A stretch of 64,000 nt of DNA from Noviherbaspirillum_A sp047237965 (GTDB lineage: Bacteria; Pseudomonadota; Gammaproteobacteria; Burkholderiales; Burkholderiaceae_D), in NCBI RefSeq assembly GCF_047237965.1, contig NZ_JBDFLX010000001.1:930001-994000 (forward strand). The letters run 5' to 3'. How positions within the stretch are numbered: the first letter of the stretch is position 1; each line of letters starts with the position of its first letter. Below, in pieces: positions 1-8,982 of the stretch. The notes beneath the pieces are model-generated. The model made no database searches. It was given only the letters and a program-made list of their open reading frames with translations, and was not told where the DNA came from. Both the position numbers and the translations under genes were made by a program.

Positions 1-108
1 CGCGCCAGCGTCGGCCTGTCGATCCAGCACTACTCCAACGGTGGCATCAAGCACCCCAACAGCGGCGTCGACTTCGTCTCGATGAAGGTCAGCTATTTCT
101 TTCCGTAA
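1..108 (+). CDS. pagL: Lipid A 3-O-deacylase (PagL-like), C-terminal end only
   Basis: Only the last 35 codons are present; the gene begins before the window. The peptide contains HYSNGG and ends in an aromatic Phe-Phe-Pro strand, as outer membrane beta-barrels often do. PagL enzymes carry their catalytic His and Ser in an H-x-S-N motif near the C-terminus, which matches HYSN here. PagL removes the 3-O-linked acyl chain of lipid A in the outer membrane. The family call rests on this short motif and the barrel-like end, so another acyloxyacyl hydrolase of the same family cannot be excluded. The 249 bases that follow show no gene. Confidence 0.6.
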   Translation, partial: RASVGLSIQHYSNGGIKHPNSGVDFVSMKVSYFFP

Positions 109-357
109 GCACGCGCCGCAATAAACCAAGCTTCTACATCCGCCCCGCCAGCGACAGCGTTCATGCTGTCGCTAATCGCCCACATTCAGCAAATTTTGCG
201 ACAGGTCAAATACATTCGGCTGTCCGGCCTTTAGCTTGAGGCAAGGCGCCTGGATTCATCGCCTGCCTGCCCGACCGGGCGGGCCTCCATGTCATTTCCG
301 CAGCGGCCGGCCCCAGCGCCATGCCGGGTCCGGTGCTGCCAAGACCAAGGAAGAAAA

Positions 358-663
358 ATGGAAGATGATCTCGTTCAACGCATCAAGGCAAACCCGGAGT
401 ACCACAGGCTGGTGGCGCGCCGTTCCCGCTACGGCTGGACGCTCGCCGTCATCATGCTGGTGGTCTATTACGGCTACATCCTGCTGATCGCCTTCAACCG
501 CGACTTTCTTGCGACCCGGATGGGCGCAGGAGTAATGACCTGGGGCATACCGATCGGCCTGTTCGTGATCCTCTTCACCGTGGTCATCACCGGCATCTAC
601 GTGCGGCGTGCCAATGGCGAGTTCGACGAGCTGACGGCCAGCATCCGGGAGAAGGCCCTATGA
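358..663 (+). CDS. yjcH: DUF485 small inner membrane protein (YjcH-like)
   Basis: A 101-residue protein with two membrane segments (about residues 24-46 and 60-82) and charged ends, typical of DUF485. The start at 358 has AAGGAAG a few bases upstream; an upstream in-frame ATG at 289 gives a non-conserved extension. In enterobacteria yjcH lies directly before actP, and here the stop overlaps the actP start (ATGA). The exact function is unknown; it is assumed to assist the acetate permease. Confidence 0.85.
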   Translation: MEDDLVQRIKANPEYHRLVARRSRYGWTLAVIMLVVYYGYILLIAFNRDFLATRMGAGVMTWGIPIGLFVILFTVVITGIYVRRANGEFDELTASIREKAL

Positions 664-2351
664 GCCGCGCCATCCGGCCCAATCGGCCCACTCGGCCCAT
701 CCATGCGGCCGCGGCAGCGCTGCTGGCCACCGCCGGCAGCCAGGCGCTGGCCGCCGGCGACGCGCTCGGACAGACCGTCAAGCAGCCCACCAACTGGACC
801 GCGATCGCCATGTTCGCGGTGTTCGTGGTGTTTACCCTGTTCATCACGAAATGGGCGGCCGCCAAGACCAAGTCGGCCGCCGATTTCTATACCGCCGGCG
901 GCGGCATCACCGGCTTCCAGAACGGGCTGGCCATTGCCGGCGACTTCATGTCGGCCGCTTCCTTCCTCGGCATCTCGGCGGCGGTGTACCTGAACGGCTA
1001 TGACGGCCTGATCTACTCGATAGGCTTCCTGGTCGGCTGGCCGGTGCTGACCTTCCTGATGGCCGAGCGCCTGCGCAACCTGGGCCGCTTCACCTTTGCC
1101 GACGTGGCGGCCTACCGCTTCGAGCAGACGCCGATACGGCTGTTCGCCGCGGCCGGCACGCTGGTGGTGGTGGCCTTCTACCTGATTGCCCAGATGGTCG
1201 GCGCCGGCCAGCTGATCAAGCTGCTGTTCGGCCTGGAATACTGGATCGCGGTGGTGATCGTCGGCACGCTGATGATGGTCTACGTGCTGTTCGGCGGCAT
1301 GACGGCCACCACCTGGGTGCAGATCATCAAGGCCATCATGCTGCTGGGCGGCGCCACCTTCATGGTCTTCATGGTGCTGTGGCAGTTCAACTTCAGCCCC
1401 GAGGCGCTGTTTGCCAGGGCGGTCGAGGTGCATCCCAAGCAGCAGTCCATCATGGGGCCGGGCGGCTTCATCAAGGACCCGATCTCGGCCATCTCCTTCG
1501 GCATGGCGCTGATGTTCGGCACCGCCGGCCTGCCGCACATCCTGATGCGCTTCTTCACCGTCCCCAGCGCCAAGGAGGCGCGCAAGTCGGTGTTCTGGGC
1601 CACCACCTGGATCGCCTACTTCTACCTGCTGACCTTCATCATCGGCTTCGGCGCCATCGTGCTGGTCTCCACCAACCCGGTGTTCAAGGACGCGGCCGGC
1701 AAGCTGCTGGGCGGCGACAACATGGCGGCCGTGCACCTGGCCACCGCGGTCGGCGGCAACGTCTTCCTCGGCTTCATCTCGGCCGTCGCCTTCGCCACCA
1801 TCCTGGCCGTGGTGGCGGGCCTGACGCTGTCGGGCGCCTCGGCCGTCTCGCATGACCTGTACTCGGTGGTGATCAAGAAGGGCACCGCCACCAGCCAGGA
1901 CGAGCTGCGGGTGTCGCGCGTGACCACCGTGGCGCTGGGCCTGATCGCGGTGGTGCTGGGCATCGTGTTCGAGAAGCAGAACATCGCCTTCATGGTGTCG
2001 CTGGCCTTTGCCGTGGCTGCCTCGGCCACCTTCCCGGTGCTGTTCATGTCGGTGCTGTGGAAGAACTGCACCACCCGCGGCGCGGCGCTGGGCGGCTTCG
2101 TCGGGCTGATCACCGCGGTGGTGCTGACTGTGCTGTCGAAGTCGGTCTGGGTGGACGTGTTCCACAACAAGGACGCGATCTTTCCCTATACCTCGCCGGC
2201 GCTGTTCTCGATGACCGCGGGCTTCGTCGGCATCTGGCTGTTTTCCCTGATGGACAACAGCGAGCGGGCGCGGCGCGACCGCGCCGGCTTCGAAGCCCAG
2301 ACCGTGCGTTCGGAAACCGGCATCGGGGCATCCGGCGCGTCGGGACACTGA
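660..2351 (+). CDS. actP: Cation/acetate symporter ActP
   Basis: A 563-residue sodium:solute symporter (SSS) family protein. The N-terminus looks like a signal peptide ending near Ala-Leu-Ala-Ala-Gly (residue 32), followed by about 13 membrane helices. The first core helix region reads DFYTAGGGITG and GDFMSAASFLG, characteristic of ActP. It imports acetate and related short acids with a cation. It overlaps the DUF485 gene by four bases and is followed after two bases by a 2-TM protein and then a permease-kinase fusion, so uptake and sensing appear to be made from one transcript. Length agrees with E. coli ActP (549). Confidence 0.92.
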   Translation: MSRAIRPNRPTRPIHAAAAALLATAGSQALAAGDALGQTVKQPTNWTAIAMFAVFVVFTLFITKWAAAKTKSAADFYTAGGGITGFQNGLAIAGDFMSAASFLGISAAVYLNGYDGLIYSIGFLVGWPVLTFLMAERLRNLGRFTFADVAAYRFEQTPIRLFAAAGTLVVVAFYLIAQMVGAGQLIKLLFGLEYWIAVVIVGTLMMVYVLFGGMTATTWVQIIKAIMLLGGATFMVFMVLWQFNFSPEALFARAVEVHPKQQSIMGPGGFIKDPISAISFGMALMFGTAGLPHILMRFFTVPSAKEARKSVFWATTWIAYFYLLTFIIGFGAIVLVSTNPVFKDAAGKLLGGDNMAAVHLATAVGGNVFLGFISAVAFATILAVVAGLTLSGASAVSHDLYSVVIKKGTATSQDELRVSRVTTVALGLIAVVLGIVFEKQNIAFMVSLAFAVAASATFPVLFMSVLWKNCTTRGAALGGFVGLITAVVLTVLSKSVWVDVFHNKDAIFPYTSPALFSMTAGFVGIWLFSLMDNSERARRDRAGFEAQTVRSETGIGASGASGH

Positions 2352-2353
2352 GC

Positions 2354-2572
2354 ATGGGACGGCCCGGCCTGACCGCGGAGCGGCTGCTGGCCCTGTTCGC
2401 GGCGGGCTGGATGCTGCTGAACTATCCGCTGCTGGCCCTGTTCGGCCGGCTCGGCCCGGTGGCCGGCATACCGGCGCTGTACCTGTATCTGTTTGTCGCA
2501 TGGGCCCTGCTGATCGCCGGCATCGCGCTGGTGCTGGGCCTGGGGCGCGACGCCTACGACGAGCAGGCATGA
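2354..2572 (+). CDS. Small two-helix membrane protein of unknown function
   Basis: A 72-residue protein with two hydrophobic segments (about residues 9-30 and 36-60) and a charged tail. It starts two bases after the actP stop and ends with an ATGA overlap with the next gene, so it is translationally coupled on both sides. Its position resembles the small subunits that accompany some SSS permeases (DUF4212 type), but I see no diagnostic motif. Either an accessory subunit of ActP or of the permease-kinase is plausible; this is inference from position. Confidence 0.7.
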   Translation: MGRPGLTAERLLALFAAGWMLLNYPLLALFGRLGPVAGIPALYLYLFVAWALLIAGIALVLGLGRDAYDEQA

Positions 2573-5292
2573 GCGGCAGGCTGGACGGCTGGCAGATCGC
2601 GCTTGCGTCTGCCTGCTATCTCGGCCTGCTGTTTGCCATCGCCTTCCATGCCGACCGCCGCGCCGCGGCCGGCGCCAGCCTGATCGGCCATCCGGCGGTC
2701 TATGCGCTGTCGCTGGCGGTGTACGCCAGCAGCTGGACCTTCTACGGCAGCGTCGGGCGCGCCGCCGCCGACGGCATCGGCTTCCTGCCGGTGTACCTGG
2801 GGCCGACGCTGATGGCGGCGCTGTGGTGGATCGTGCTGCGCAAGATGATCGTGGTCAGCAAGGCCAACCGGATCACCTCGATCGCCGACTTCATCGCCTC
2901 GCGCTATGGCAAGAGCGCCCTGCTGGGCGGGCTGGCCACGCTGGTGGCGGTGGTCGGCATCGTGCCCTACATCGCGCTGCAGTTGAAGGCGGTCTCCGCC
3001 AGCCTGGCGCTGCTGCAGAGTTTTCCCGGACCGCTGCCGGCGGCCGGGCCGGTGTGGACCGACGCCGGGCTGCATGTGGCGCTGCTGCTGGCCGCCTTCA
3101 CCATCCTGTTCGGCGCGCGCCATCTGGATGCGGCGGAGCGGCATGAAGGCATGGTGGCGGCGGTCGCCTTCGAATCGGTGGTCAAACTGTGCGCCTTCCT
3201 GGCCGTTGGCCTGTATGTCAGCTATGGCATGTACGACGGCCTGGGTGCGCTGTTTGCCCAGGCCGGCGAACTGCCGGCGCTGCAGGCCCTGACCCTGCCG
3301 GGCGCCGGCGCCAGCCAGGGCGGCTGGGCCTGGCTGACCCTGCTATCGATGCTGTCGATCCTGCTGCTGCCGCGCCAGTTCCAGATCGCGGTGGTGGAAA
3401 ACGTCAGCGTGCGGCATGTCAGAAGCGCCAGCGTGCTGCTGCCGCTATACCTGCTGGCGATCAACCTGTTCGTGCTGCCGATCGCCTTCGCCGGCCTGAT
3501 GCGCTTTCCCGAGGCGCATGCCAATGCCGACCTGTTCGTGCTCACGCTGCCTCTAGCTGAAAACCAGCCTGCGCTGGCGCTCTTGGTGTTCATCGGCGGC
3601 CTGTCGGCCGCCACCGGCATGGTGATCGTGGAAACCACGGCGCTTGCCACCATGGTGTGCAACGACCTGGTGATGCCGCTGCTGCTGCGCCTGGGCTTCT
3701 TCCGGCTGGCGGCGCATGCCGACCTGAGCGCGCTGCTGCTGGGCATACGGCGGGTGGCGATCGTGGTGCTGATGGCGCTCGGTTACGCCTATTCGCGCGC
3801 CGCCGGCGAAGCCTATGCGCTGATGGCGATCGGCCTGATCTCCTTTGCCGCGGTGGCCCAGTTCGCGCCGGCGGTGCTGGGCGGCCTCTACTGGCGCCGC
3901 GGCAACCGCAACGGCGCGCTGCTGGGTCTGGCGGCCGGCTTCCTGGCCTGGCTCTACACCCTGCTGCTGCCCTCCTTTGCCCGCTCGGGATGGCTGCCGG
4001 CCAGCTTCCTCGATCCCGGCCCGTATGGCCAGGCCTGGCTGCGGCCTTATGCACTGTTCGGGCTGGAGGGCATGGACCCGGTGTCGCATGCGATGTTCTG
4101 GAGCATGCTGGTGAACTGCCTGGCTTATGTGGGCGTGTCGCTGCTCACGCGCCAGGATGCGATCGGCCAGGTGCAGGCGCGGCGTTTCGTCGACCCGGCA
4201 CAGGGCAGCCCATCGGCCTGGCATGGCGCGGCGCCGGCTGAGGCGATGCTGGCGCTGGTCGGCCGCATCCTGGGGCCGGCGGCCGCGCAGAACCTGCGTC
4301 GCCAGCATCCGCAGGCCTCGCCCGGCATGCTGATGCACGAGGCCGAGATGGCGCTGGCCGGCGCGATGGGCGCGGCATCGGCCCGGGTGATGGCGCGCTC
4401 GGTGCTCCAGCAGGAAAGTTTGGCCGCCGACGACATGCTGGCACTGCTCGACGAGAGCGCGCAGGCCATCGCCCACAGCCGGGAACTGGAACAGAAGTCG
4501 GTTGAACTGGAGCGCGCGTCGGCCGAGCTGCGGGCGGCCAACCAGCGGCTCACCGAACTGGACCGGATGAAGGATGACTTCCTTTCCACCGTGACCCATG
4601 AACTGCGCACGCCGCTGACCTCGATCCGGGCATTTTCCGAAATCCTGCGCGACCATCCCGACCTGCCGGCAGGCAAGCGCGCCGCCTATCTCGACATCAT
4701 CATCCGCGAAAGCGAGCGCCTGACCCGCCTGATCAACGATGTGCTGGACCTGGCCAAGCTCGACGCCGGCCGCGCCGAATGGCATGCCGAGCCGCTGGAC
4801 CTGGCGCAGGTGGTGCGGGACGCGCTGGAAGCGGGCGGCCAGCTGCTGCGCGACAAGGGAATCGCGCTGGAGACGGACCTGCCGCCGGCGCCGCCGGTGC
4901 GCGCCGACCGCGACCGGCTGATGCAGGTGCTGCTCAACCTGCTGTCGAACGCGGCCAAGTTCTGCAGCCCGCAGGCCGGCCGCATCGCGGTGACGCTGCG
5001 CCGGGAAGGCGATGCCTTGCGGGTGGCGGTCAGCGACAACGGCCCCGGCGTGCGTCCCGAAGACCGGGAAATCATCTTCGACAAGTTCCGCCAGGGCGGC
5101 GGCGACACGCTGACCGGCAAGCCGCAGGGCACCGGCCTGGGCCTGCCGATCAGCCGCCGCATCGTCAGCCATTTCGGCGGCAGGCTGTGGCTGGAAGACG
5201 CGCCGGGCGGCGGCGCGCAGTTCGTCTTCACGCTGCCGCTGGATACCGCGCCGCAGGCAACGCCGGCAAGCCCGATGGAGAACCCACCATGA
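2569..5292 (+). CDS. SSS permease-histidine kinase fusion (CbrA-like)
   Basis: A 907-residue membrane sensor. Residues 1-500 form an SSS transporter-like domain of about 12-13 helices. A coiled linker (about 630-665) leads to HisKA with the phospho-acceptor His677 (THELRTPL), then HATPase_c with N box LLNLLSNAAKFC, G1 SDNGPGV and G2 GTGLGLPIS, all intact. No receiver domain is attached; the partner is the response regulator overlapping its stop. CbrA of pseudomonads has this layout and controls carbon/nitrogen use. Lying behind actP suggests it responds to acetate or a similar acid; the ligand is not shown by the sequence. Confidence 0.9.
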   Translation: MSGRLDGWQIALASACYLGLLFAIAFHADRRAAAGASLIGHPAVYALSLAVYASSWTFYGSVGRAAADGIGFLPVYLGPTLMAALWWIVLRKMIVVSKANRITSIADFIASRYGKSALLGGLATLVAVVGIVPYIALQLKAVSASLALLQSFPGPLPAAGPVWTDAGLHVALLLAAFTILFGARHLDAAERHEGMVAAVAFESVVKLCAFLAVGLYVSYGMYDGLGALFAQAGELPALQALTLPGAGASQGGWAWLTLLSMLSILLLPRQFQIAVVENVSVRHVRSASVLLPLYLLAINLFVLPIAFAGLMRFPEAHANADLFVLTLPLAENQPALALLVFIGGLSAATGMVIVETTALATMVCNDLVMPLLLRLGFFRLAAHADLSALLLGIRRVAIVVLMALGYAYSRAAGEAYALMAIGLISFAAVAQFAPAVLGGLYWRRGNRNGALLGLAAGFLAWLYTLLLPSFARSGWLPASFLDPGPYGQAWLRPYALFGLEGMDPVSHAMFWSMLVNCLAYVGVSLLTRQDAIGQVQARRFVDPAQGSPSAWHGAAPAEAMLALVGRILGPAAAQNLRRQHPQASPGMLMHEAEMALAGAMGAASARVMARSVLQQESLAADDMLALLDESAQAIAHSRELEQKSVELERASAELRAANQRLTELDRMKDDFLSTVTHELRTPLTSIRAFSEILRDHPDLPAGKRAAYLDIIIRESERLTRLINDVLDLAKLDAGRAEWHAEPLDLAQVVRDALEAGGQLLRDKGIALETDLPPAPPVRADRDRLMQVLLNLLSNAAKFCSPQAGRIAVTLRREGDALRVAVSDNGPGVRPEDREIIFDKFRQGGGDTLTGKPQGTGLGLPISRRIVSHFGGRLWLEDAPGGGAQFVFTLPLDTAPQATPASPMENPP

Positions 5293-5657
5293 GCGCAAGA
5301 ATTTTGATCGTCGACGATGAACCGAACATCGTGCTGTCGCTGGAGTTCCTGATGGAACAGGCCGGCTTCGAGGTGGCCGTGGCGGAGGATGGCGAGGCGG
5401 CGCTGGCGCAGCTGGCCGCCTTCCGGCCCGACCTGGTGCTGCTGGACATCATGCTGCCCAGGCTGAACGGCTACGAGGTCTGCCAGCGCCTGCGCGCCAA
5501 TCCCGACTGGTCCGGCATCAAGGTGGTGATGCTGTCGGCCAAGGGCCGCGAGCTGGAAGTCAGCAAGGGACTGGCGCTGGGCGCGGATGCCTACGTGACC
5601 AAGCCGTTCTCCACGCGCGAGCTGATCGCGCTGGTGCAGAACCTGCTGGCGCAGTGA
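5289..5657 (+). CDS. Single-domain response regulator
   Basis: A 122-residue stand-alone receiver. It has the acidic pair in ILIVDDEPN, the phospho-acceptor Asp53 (LLDIMLPRLNGYE), the conserved Ser in MLSAKGRE and Lys in VTKPFS. There is no output domain, so it must act through protein contact or phosphotransfer. It overlaps the kinase stop (ATGA) and its own stop overlaps the GTG start of the sensor-exonuclease, so it probably connects the two. CbrB of pseudomonads, by contrast, has an NtrC-type DNA-binding output. Confidence 0.9.
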   Translation: MSARILIVDDEPNIVLSLEFLMEQAGFEVAVAEDGEAALAQLAAFRPDLVLLDIMLPRLNGYEVCQRLRANPDWSGIKVVMLSAKGRELEVSKGLALGADAYVTKPFSTRELIALVQNLLAQ

Positions 5658-7810
5658 CGGCAGCCATGGCCGCGCCCGGCATCTCGCACCTGCAGCGGCG
5701 CTACCTGCTCATGCTGGCGCTGCTGTTTGCCGCCCAGGTGGGCATCGTCGCGGCCGTGCTGCTGCTGGCCGGGCTGGACATGGAGGCCGGCCAGCGCGCG
5801 GCCTTCTATCAGGCGCTGGGACAGCAGGCCGGCATGCTGGCCGTGGCCGCACTGATGCTGCTTCTACTGCTGGCGCTGGCATTGAAGCGGGTGTTCGGCC
5901 GCTGGCTGGCGCCCCTGTCCCGGCTGTCCGAGGAAGCCGCACTGCTGCAGTCCAATCCCGCCCACCGCAGCGCCATCGACGGCGCGCCGCCGGTGCGTGA
6001 ACTGGCGGGCCGCTTCAATGCGCTGGCCCACCAGCTGCAGGCCTTGCAGCAGGAAAGCCGCGACAGCATCGACAATGCGCTGCGTTCGCTGGCGCAGGAA
6101 CGCAACCGCCTGGCCGCGCTGATGGCCGACCTGGCGCTGGGCGTGGTGATGTGCAACCTGGAAGGCCGCATCCTGCTCTACAACAGCCACGCCAGCGCGC
6201 TGCTGGACAATGGCGCCGGCGCCGCGCCCGGGCTTGGCCGCTCCCTTTTCGGGCTGATCGAGCGCGGCCTGATCGTGCATGCGCTCGAACAGCTGCAGCA
6301 CAGGCTGCAGGAACGGCCGGCCGGCGAAGCCGCGCCGGTGCTGCACGACCTGCCGCGCGCCGCGTTCGTGGCCGGCATGCCGGATGGCCGCATGATGCGC
6401 ATGCAGATTGCGCCTGTGCTCGACGATGCGCAGGCGCTGTCGGGCTTCGTGCTGACCGTGGACGACATCAGCCGGCAGGCGCAGGCGCAGGACCGCGATG
6501 CGGCGCTGCTGGAGCGCCTGCTGCGGCAGGCGCGCGCCGGCGTTGCCAGCATCCGCGCCGCCGCCGAGACGCTGGGCGCCTATGCCGATATGGCCGTGGA
6601 ACGTCGCAGGCGCTTCATCGCGGCCATCGAGGAAGAGTCGCAAACGCTGGCCGCCGCCATCGGGCAGGCGACCGTGCAACGCGAGGACGAGGCGGCGCGC
6701 AGCTGGCACCTGGAGGAAATGCGCGGCGACGACCTGCTGGCACTGCTGCAGCGCCGGCTGGAAAGCCGTTCGCTGCAACTGGGCACGCGGTCCCTGTGCG
6801 AACCGGCGCCATGGCTGCAGGTCGACAGCTATGCGCTGGCGCAGGCGCTGGCGCGGCTGGGCGCTGCCATCCTGCGTGAATGCGCCACCGGCCCGCTGGC
6901 GCTGCAACTGGGCGCCGAGGGCCGGCTGGCCTGGCTGGACTTCGTCTGGCAGGGCCGCACGCCGTCGCCGGCACTGCTGCGCCAGTGGGAAGAGGAAGCG
7001 CCGGACGGCGGCGCCAGCCTGCAGTCGGTGGCGCAGCGCCATGGCGGCGAGACCATGCTGCTCCACCAGGAGGGCACGCCGCGCTGGCGCCTGCTGCTGC
7101 CGGCCCTGCCCGCCAGTGCGGCCCTGCCGCTGCCGCGGCCCAGGCCGTCGCGGCCCGAGTTCTATGACTTCGACCTGTTCGGCCAGGCCGGCCAGAACGC
7201 GGCGCTGGACGCCACGCCGCTGTCGCGCCTGTCCTGCACCGTGTTCGACACCGAGACCACGGGCCTGGACCCGGGCGGCGGCGACGACATCATCGCCATC
7301 GGCGCGCTGCGCGTCGTCAACGGCCGCGTGCTGCGGCAAGAGCAGTTCGAGCGGCTGGTGCGGCCGCGCCGGCCGGTCTCGCCGGCGTCGTTTGCGGTGC
7401 ATGGCATCAGCGACGACATGCTGCGGCGCCAGCCGGGCAGCGCCGAAGTGCTGGCGCAGTTCCATCGCTTCGTGGAGGACACGGTGCTGGTGGCGCACAA
7501 CGCCGCATTCGACCTGCGCTTCCTGCGCATGCGGGAAGCCGAGGCCGGCGTCGCCTTCGACCAGCCGGTGCTCGATACGCTTCTGCTGTCGCAAGCGCTG
7601 CATCCGAACCAGGCCGAGCACAGCCTGGAAGCCATCGCCGCCCGGCTCGGCGTGGCGGTGGTCGGCCGCCATACCGCCCTGGGCGACGCCATCGTCACGG
7701 CGGAAGTATTTCTGCGCATGCTGCCGCTGCTGGCCGACGCCGGCATCGTCACGCTGGGCCAGGCGCGCGAAGCGGCGCGGCATACCCGCTATGCCCGGCT
7801 CGACTACTGA
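5654..7810 (+). CDS. Membrane sensor protein with C-terminal DEDDh 3'-5' exonuclease
   Basis: A 718-residue protein starting at a GTG that overlaps the previous stop (an ATG four codons on is the alternative). Two membrane helices (about 15-38 and 54-75) are followed by a HAMP-like segment, a PAS-like region (about 155-265, VVMCNLEGRILLYN), and a helical dimerisation-like region without a kinase H box. Residues about 525-700 are a DnaQ-type exonuclease: Asp532 and Glu534 in FDTETTGLDP, Asp in HNAAFDLRF, and His and Asp in HTALGDA, so the DEDDh set is complete. It may degrade DNA, RNA ends or small nucleotides at the membrane in response to a signal; the substrate is unknown. Confidence 0.85.
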   Translation: MTAAMAAPGISHLQRRYLLMLALLFAAQVGIVAAVLLLAGLDMEAGQRAAFYQALGQQAGMLAVAALMLLLLLALALKRVFGRWLAPLSRLSEEAALLQSNPAHRSAIDGAPPVRELAGRFNALAHQLQALQQESRDSIDNALRSLAQERNRLAALMADLALGVVMCNLEGRILLYNSHASALLDNGAGAAPGLGRSLFGLIERGLIVHALEQLQHRLQERPAGEAAPVLHDLPRAAFVAGMPDGRMMRMQIAPVLDDAQALSGFVLTVDDISRQAQAQDRDAALLERLLRQARAGVASIRAAAETLGAYADMAVERRRRFIAAIEEESQTLAAAIGQATVQREDEAARSWHLEEMRGDDLLALLQRRLESRSLQLGTRSLCEPAPWLQVDSYALAQALARLGAAILRECATGPLALQLGAEGRLAWLDFVWQGRTPSPALLRQWEEEAPDGGASLQSVAQRHGGETMLLHQEGTPRWRLLLPALPASAALPLPRPRPSRPEFYDFDLFGQAGQNAALDATPLSRLSCTVFDTETTGLDPGGGDDIIAIGALRVVNGRVLRQEQFERLVRPRRPVSPASFAVHGISDDMLRRQPGSAEVLAQFHRFVEDTVLVAHNAAFDLRFLRMREAEAGVAFDQPVLDTLLLSQALHPNQAEHSLEAIAARLGVAVVGRHTALGDAIVTAEVFLRMLPLLADAGIVTLGQAREAARHTRYARLDY

Positions 7811-7854
7811 CGATCCAGGAGCCTGCGCGACAACCTTCAACGGACCCTAGGACG

Positions 7855-8943
7855 ATGCATTCCACCGTAAGCCTTCCCCGCGCCGCTTCCGGTTTCCTGC
7901 CGGATCTGCGCCGCCTGCTGCGCGCCATTGCCCGCGCCGACCATGCCGGCCTGCGTCGCGCGGCCGATGCCGCCCGCGCGCTGGAGCACGACTGGGCGCA
8001 GAGCGCGCCGGCCGCCGCCCTGACGCGCCTGATCTCCGCCGTGTCGGACGCCCTCACCCGGCGCGCCATCGCGCTGGCCGGCGCCGACCTGCCGCCGCCG
8101 GCCGCGCGCTGGTGCTGGATCGCGCTGGGCAGCGAGGGGCGGCAGGAACAGACCTTTGTCTCCGATCAGGACAATGGCATCGTGTTCGACGACAGCGCCG
8201 ATCCCGGCGGGCTGCGGCGCCACCTGCTGCCGCTGGCGCGGCGTGTGAATCAACTGCTGGACGACTGCGGTTTTGCCCTGTGCCCGGGCGGCATCATGGC
8301 CGGCAATCCGGCCTGCTGCCTGTCGCTGCATGAATGGCGCGAGCGCTTCGACCGGTGGATCAGCGAGGGCGACCCGCTGGCGCTGCTCAATGCCACGATT
8401 TACTTCGACCTGCGGCCGCTAGCCGGCGACCTGGCGCTGGCAAGCGCGCTGTCGGCATGGACCGTCCGCCGTGCCGCGGACAACCGGCGCTTCCTGTTCC
8501 AGATGGCCGACAACGCGCTGCGCCGCCGTCCGCCGCTGGGCCTGCTGCACCGCTTCGCGCCGGAAAAGTCCGGGCCGCATGCCGGCGCCATCGACCTCAA
8601 GCACAATGCCGCCGCGCTGTATGTGGATGCGGCCCGGGTGCTGGGCCTGGCCTGCGGCGCCGACGCCTGCGGCACGGTCGGCCGGCTGCGCATTGCGGCG
8701 CAGCGGCAGCTGCTGCATCCGGCCGAAGCGGCCGACTGGGAAGACAGCTTTCACTTCATCGCGCTGCTGCGGCTGCGGCTGCAGCAGCAGCGTTACCTGC
8801 GCGGCGAGGCGATGGACAACTATCTGCGCCCCGACACCCTGGAAGCCGGCGAGCGGCGGGCGCTGCTGCATGCGCTGCGGGCGGCCGGGGCCATGCAGCA
8901 GAGGCTGTCGCAGTTGTTCCTTGGAGGCGGTTCCGGCCTATAG
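7855..8943 (+). CDS. DUF294 nucleotidyltransferase-like protein
   Basis: A 362-residue cytoplasmic protein with a GlnD-like nucleotidyltransferase core: G92-S-E-G-R96, then Asp104-x-Asp106 in SDQDNGIVF, matching the G-S-x(n)-D-x-D metal-binding pattern. The C-terminal half fits the DUF294_C substrate-binding helical domain. Many DUF294 proteins carry cyclic-nucleotide and CBS domains in front; here only about 80 helical residues precede the core. It follows the sensor-exonuclease after 44 bases and ends the operon. What it modifies is unknown. Confidence 0.85.
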   Translation: MHSTVSLPRAASGFLPDLRRLLRAIARADHAGLRRAADAARALEHDWAQSAPAAALTRLISAVSDALTRRAIALAGADLPPPAARWCWIALGSEGRQEQTFVSDQDNGIVFDDSADPGGLRRHLLPLARRVNQLLDDCGFALCPGGIMAGNPACCLSLHEWRERFDRWISEGDPLALLNATIYFDLRPLAGDLALASALSAWTVRRAADNRRFLFQMADNALRRRPPLGLLHRFAPEKSGPHAGAIDLKHNAAALYVDAARVLGLACGADACGTVGRLRIAAQRQLLHPAEAADWEDSFHFIALLRLRLQQQRYLRGEAMDNYLRPDTLEAGERRALLHALRAAGAMQQRLSQLFLGGGSGL

Positions 8944-8982
8944 CGCCGCCGCGCCGTCGGACTCGGAACCCATGCCAGTCGC

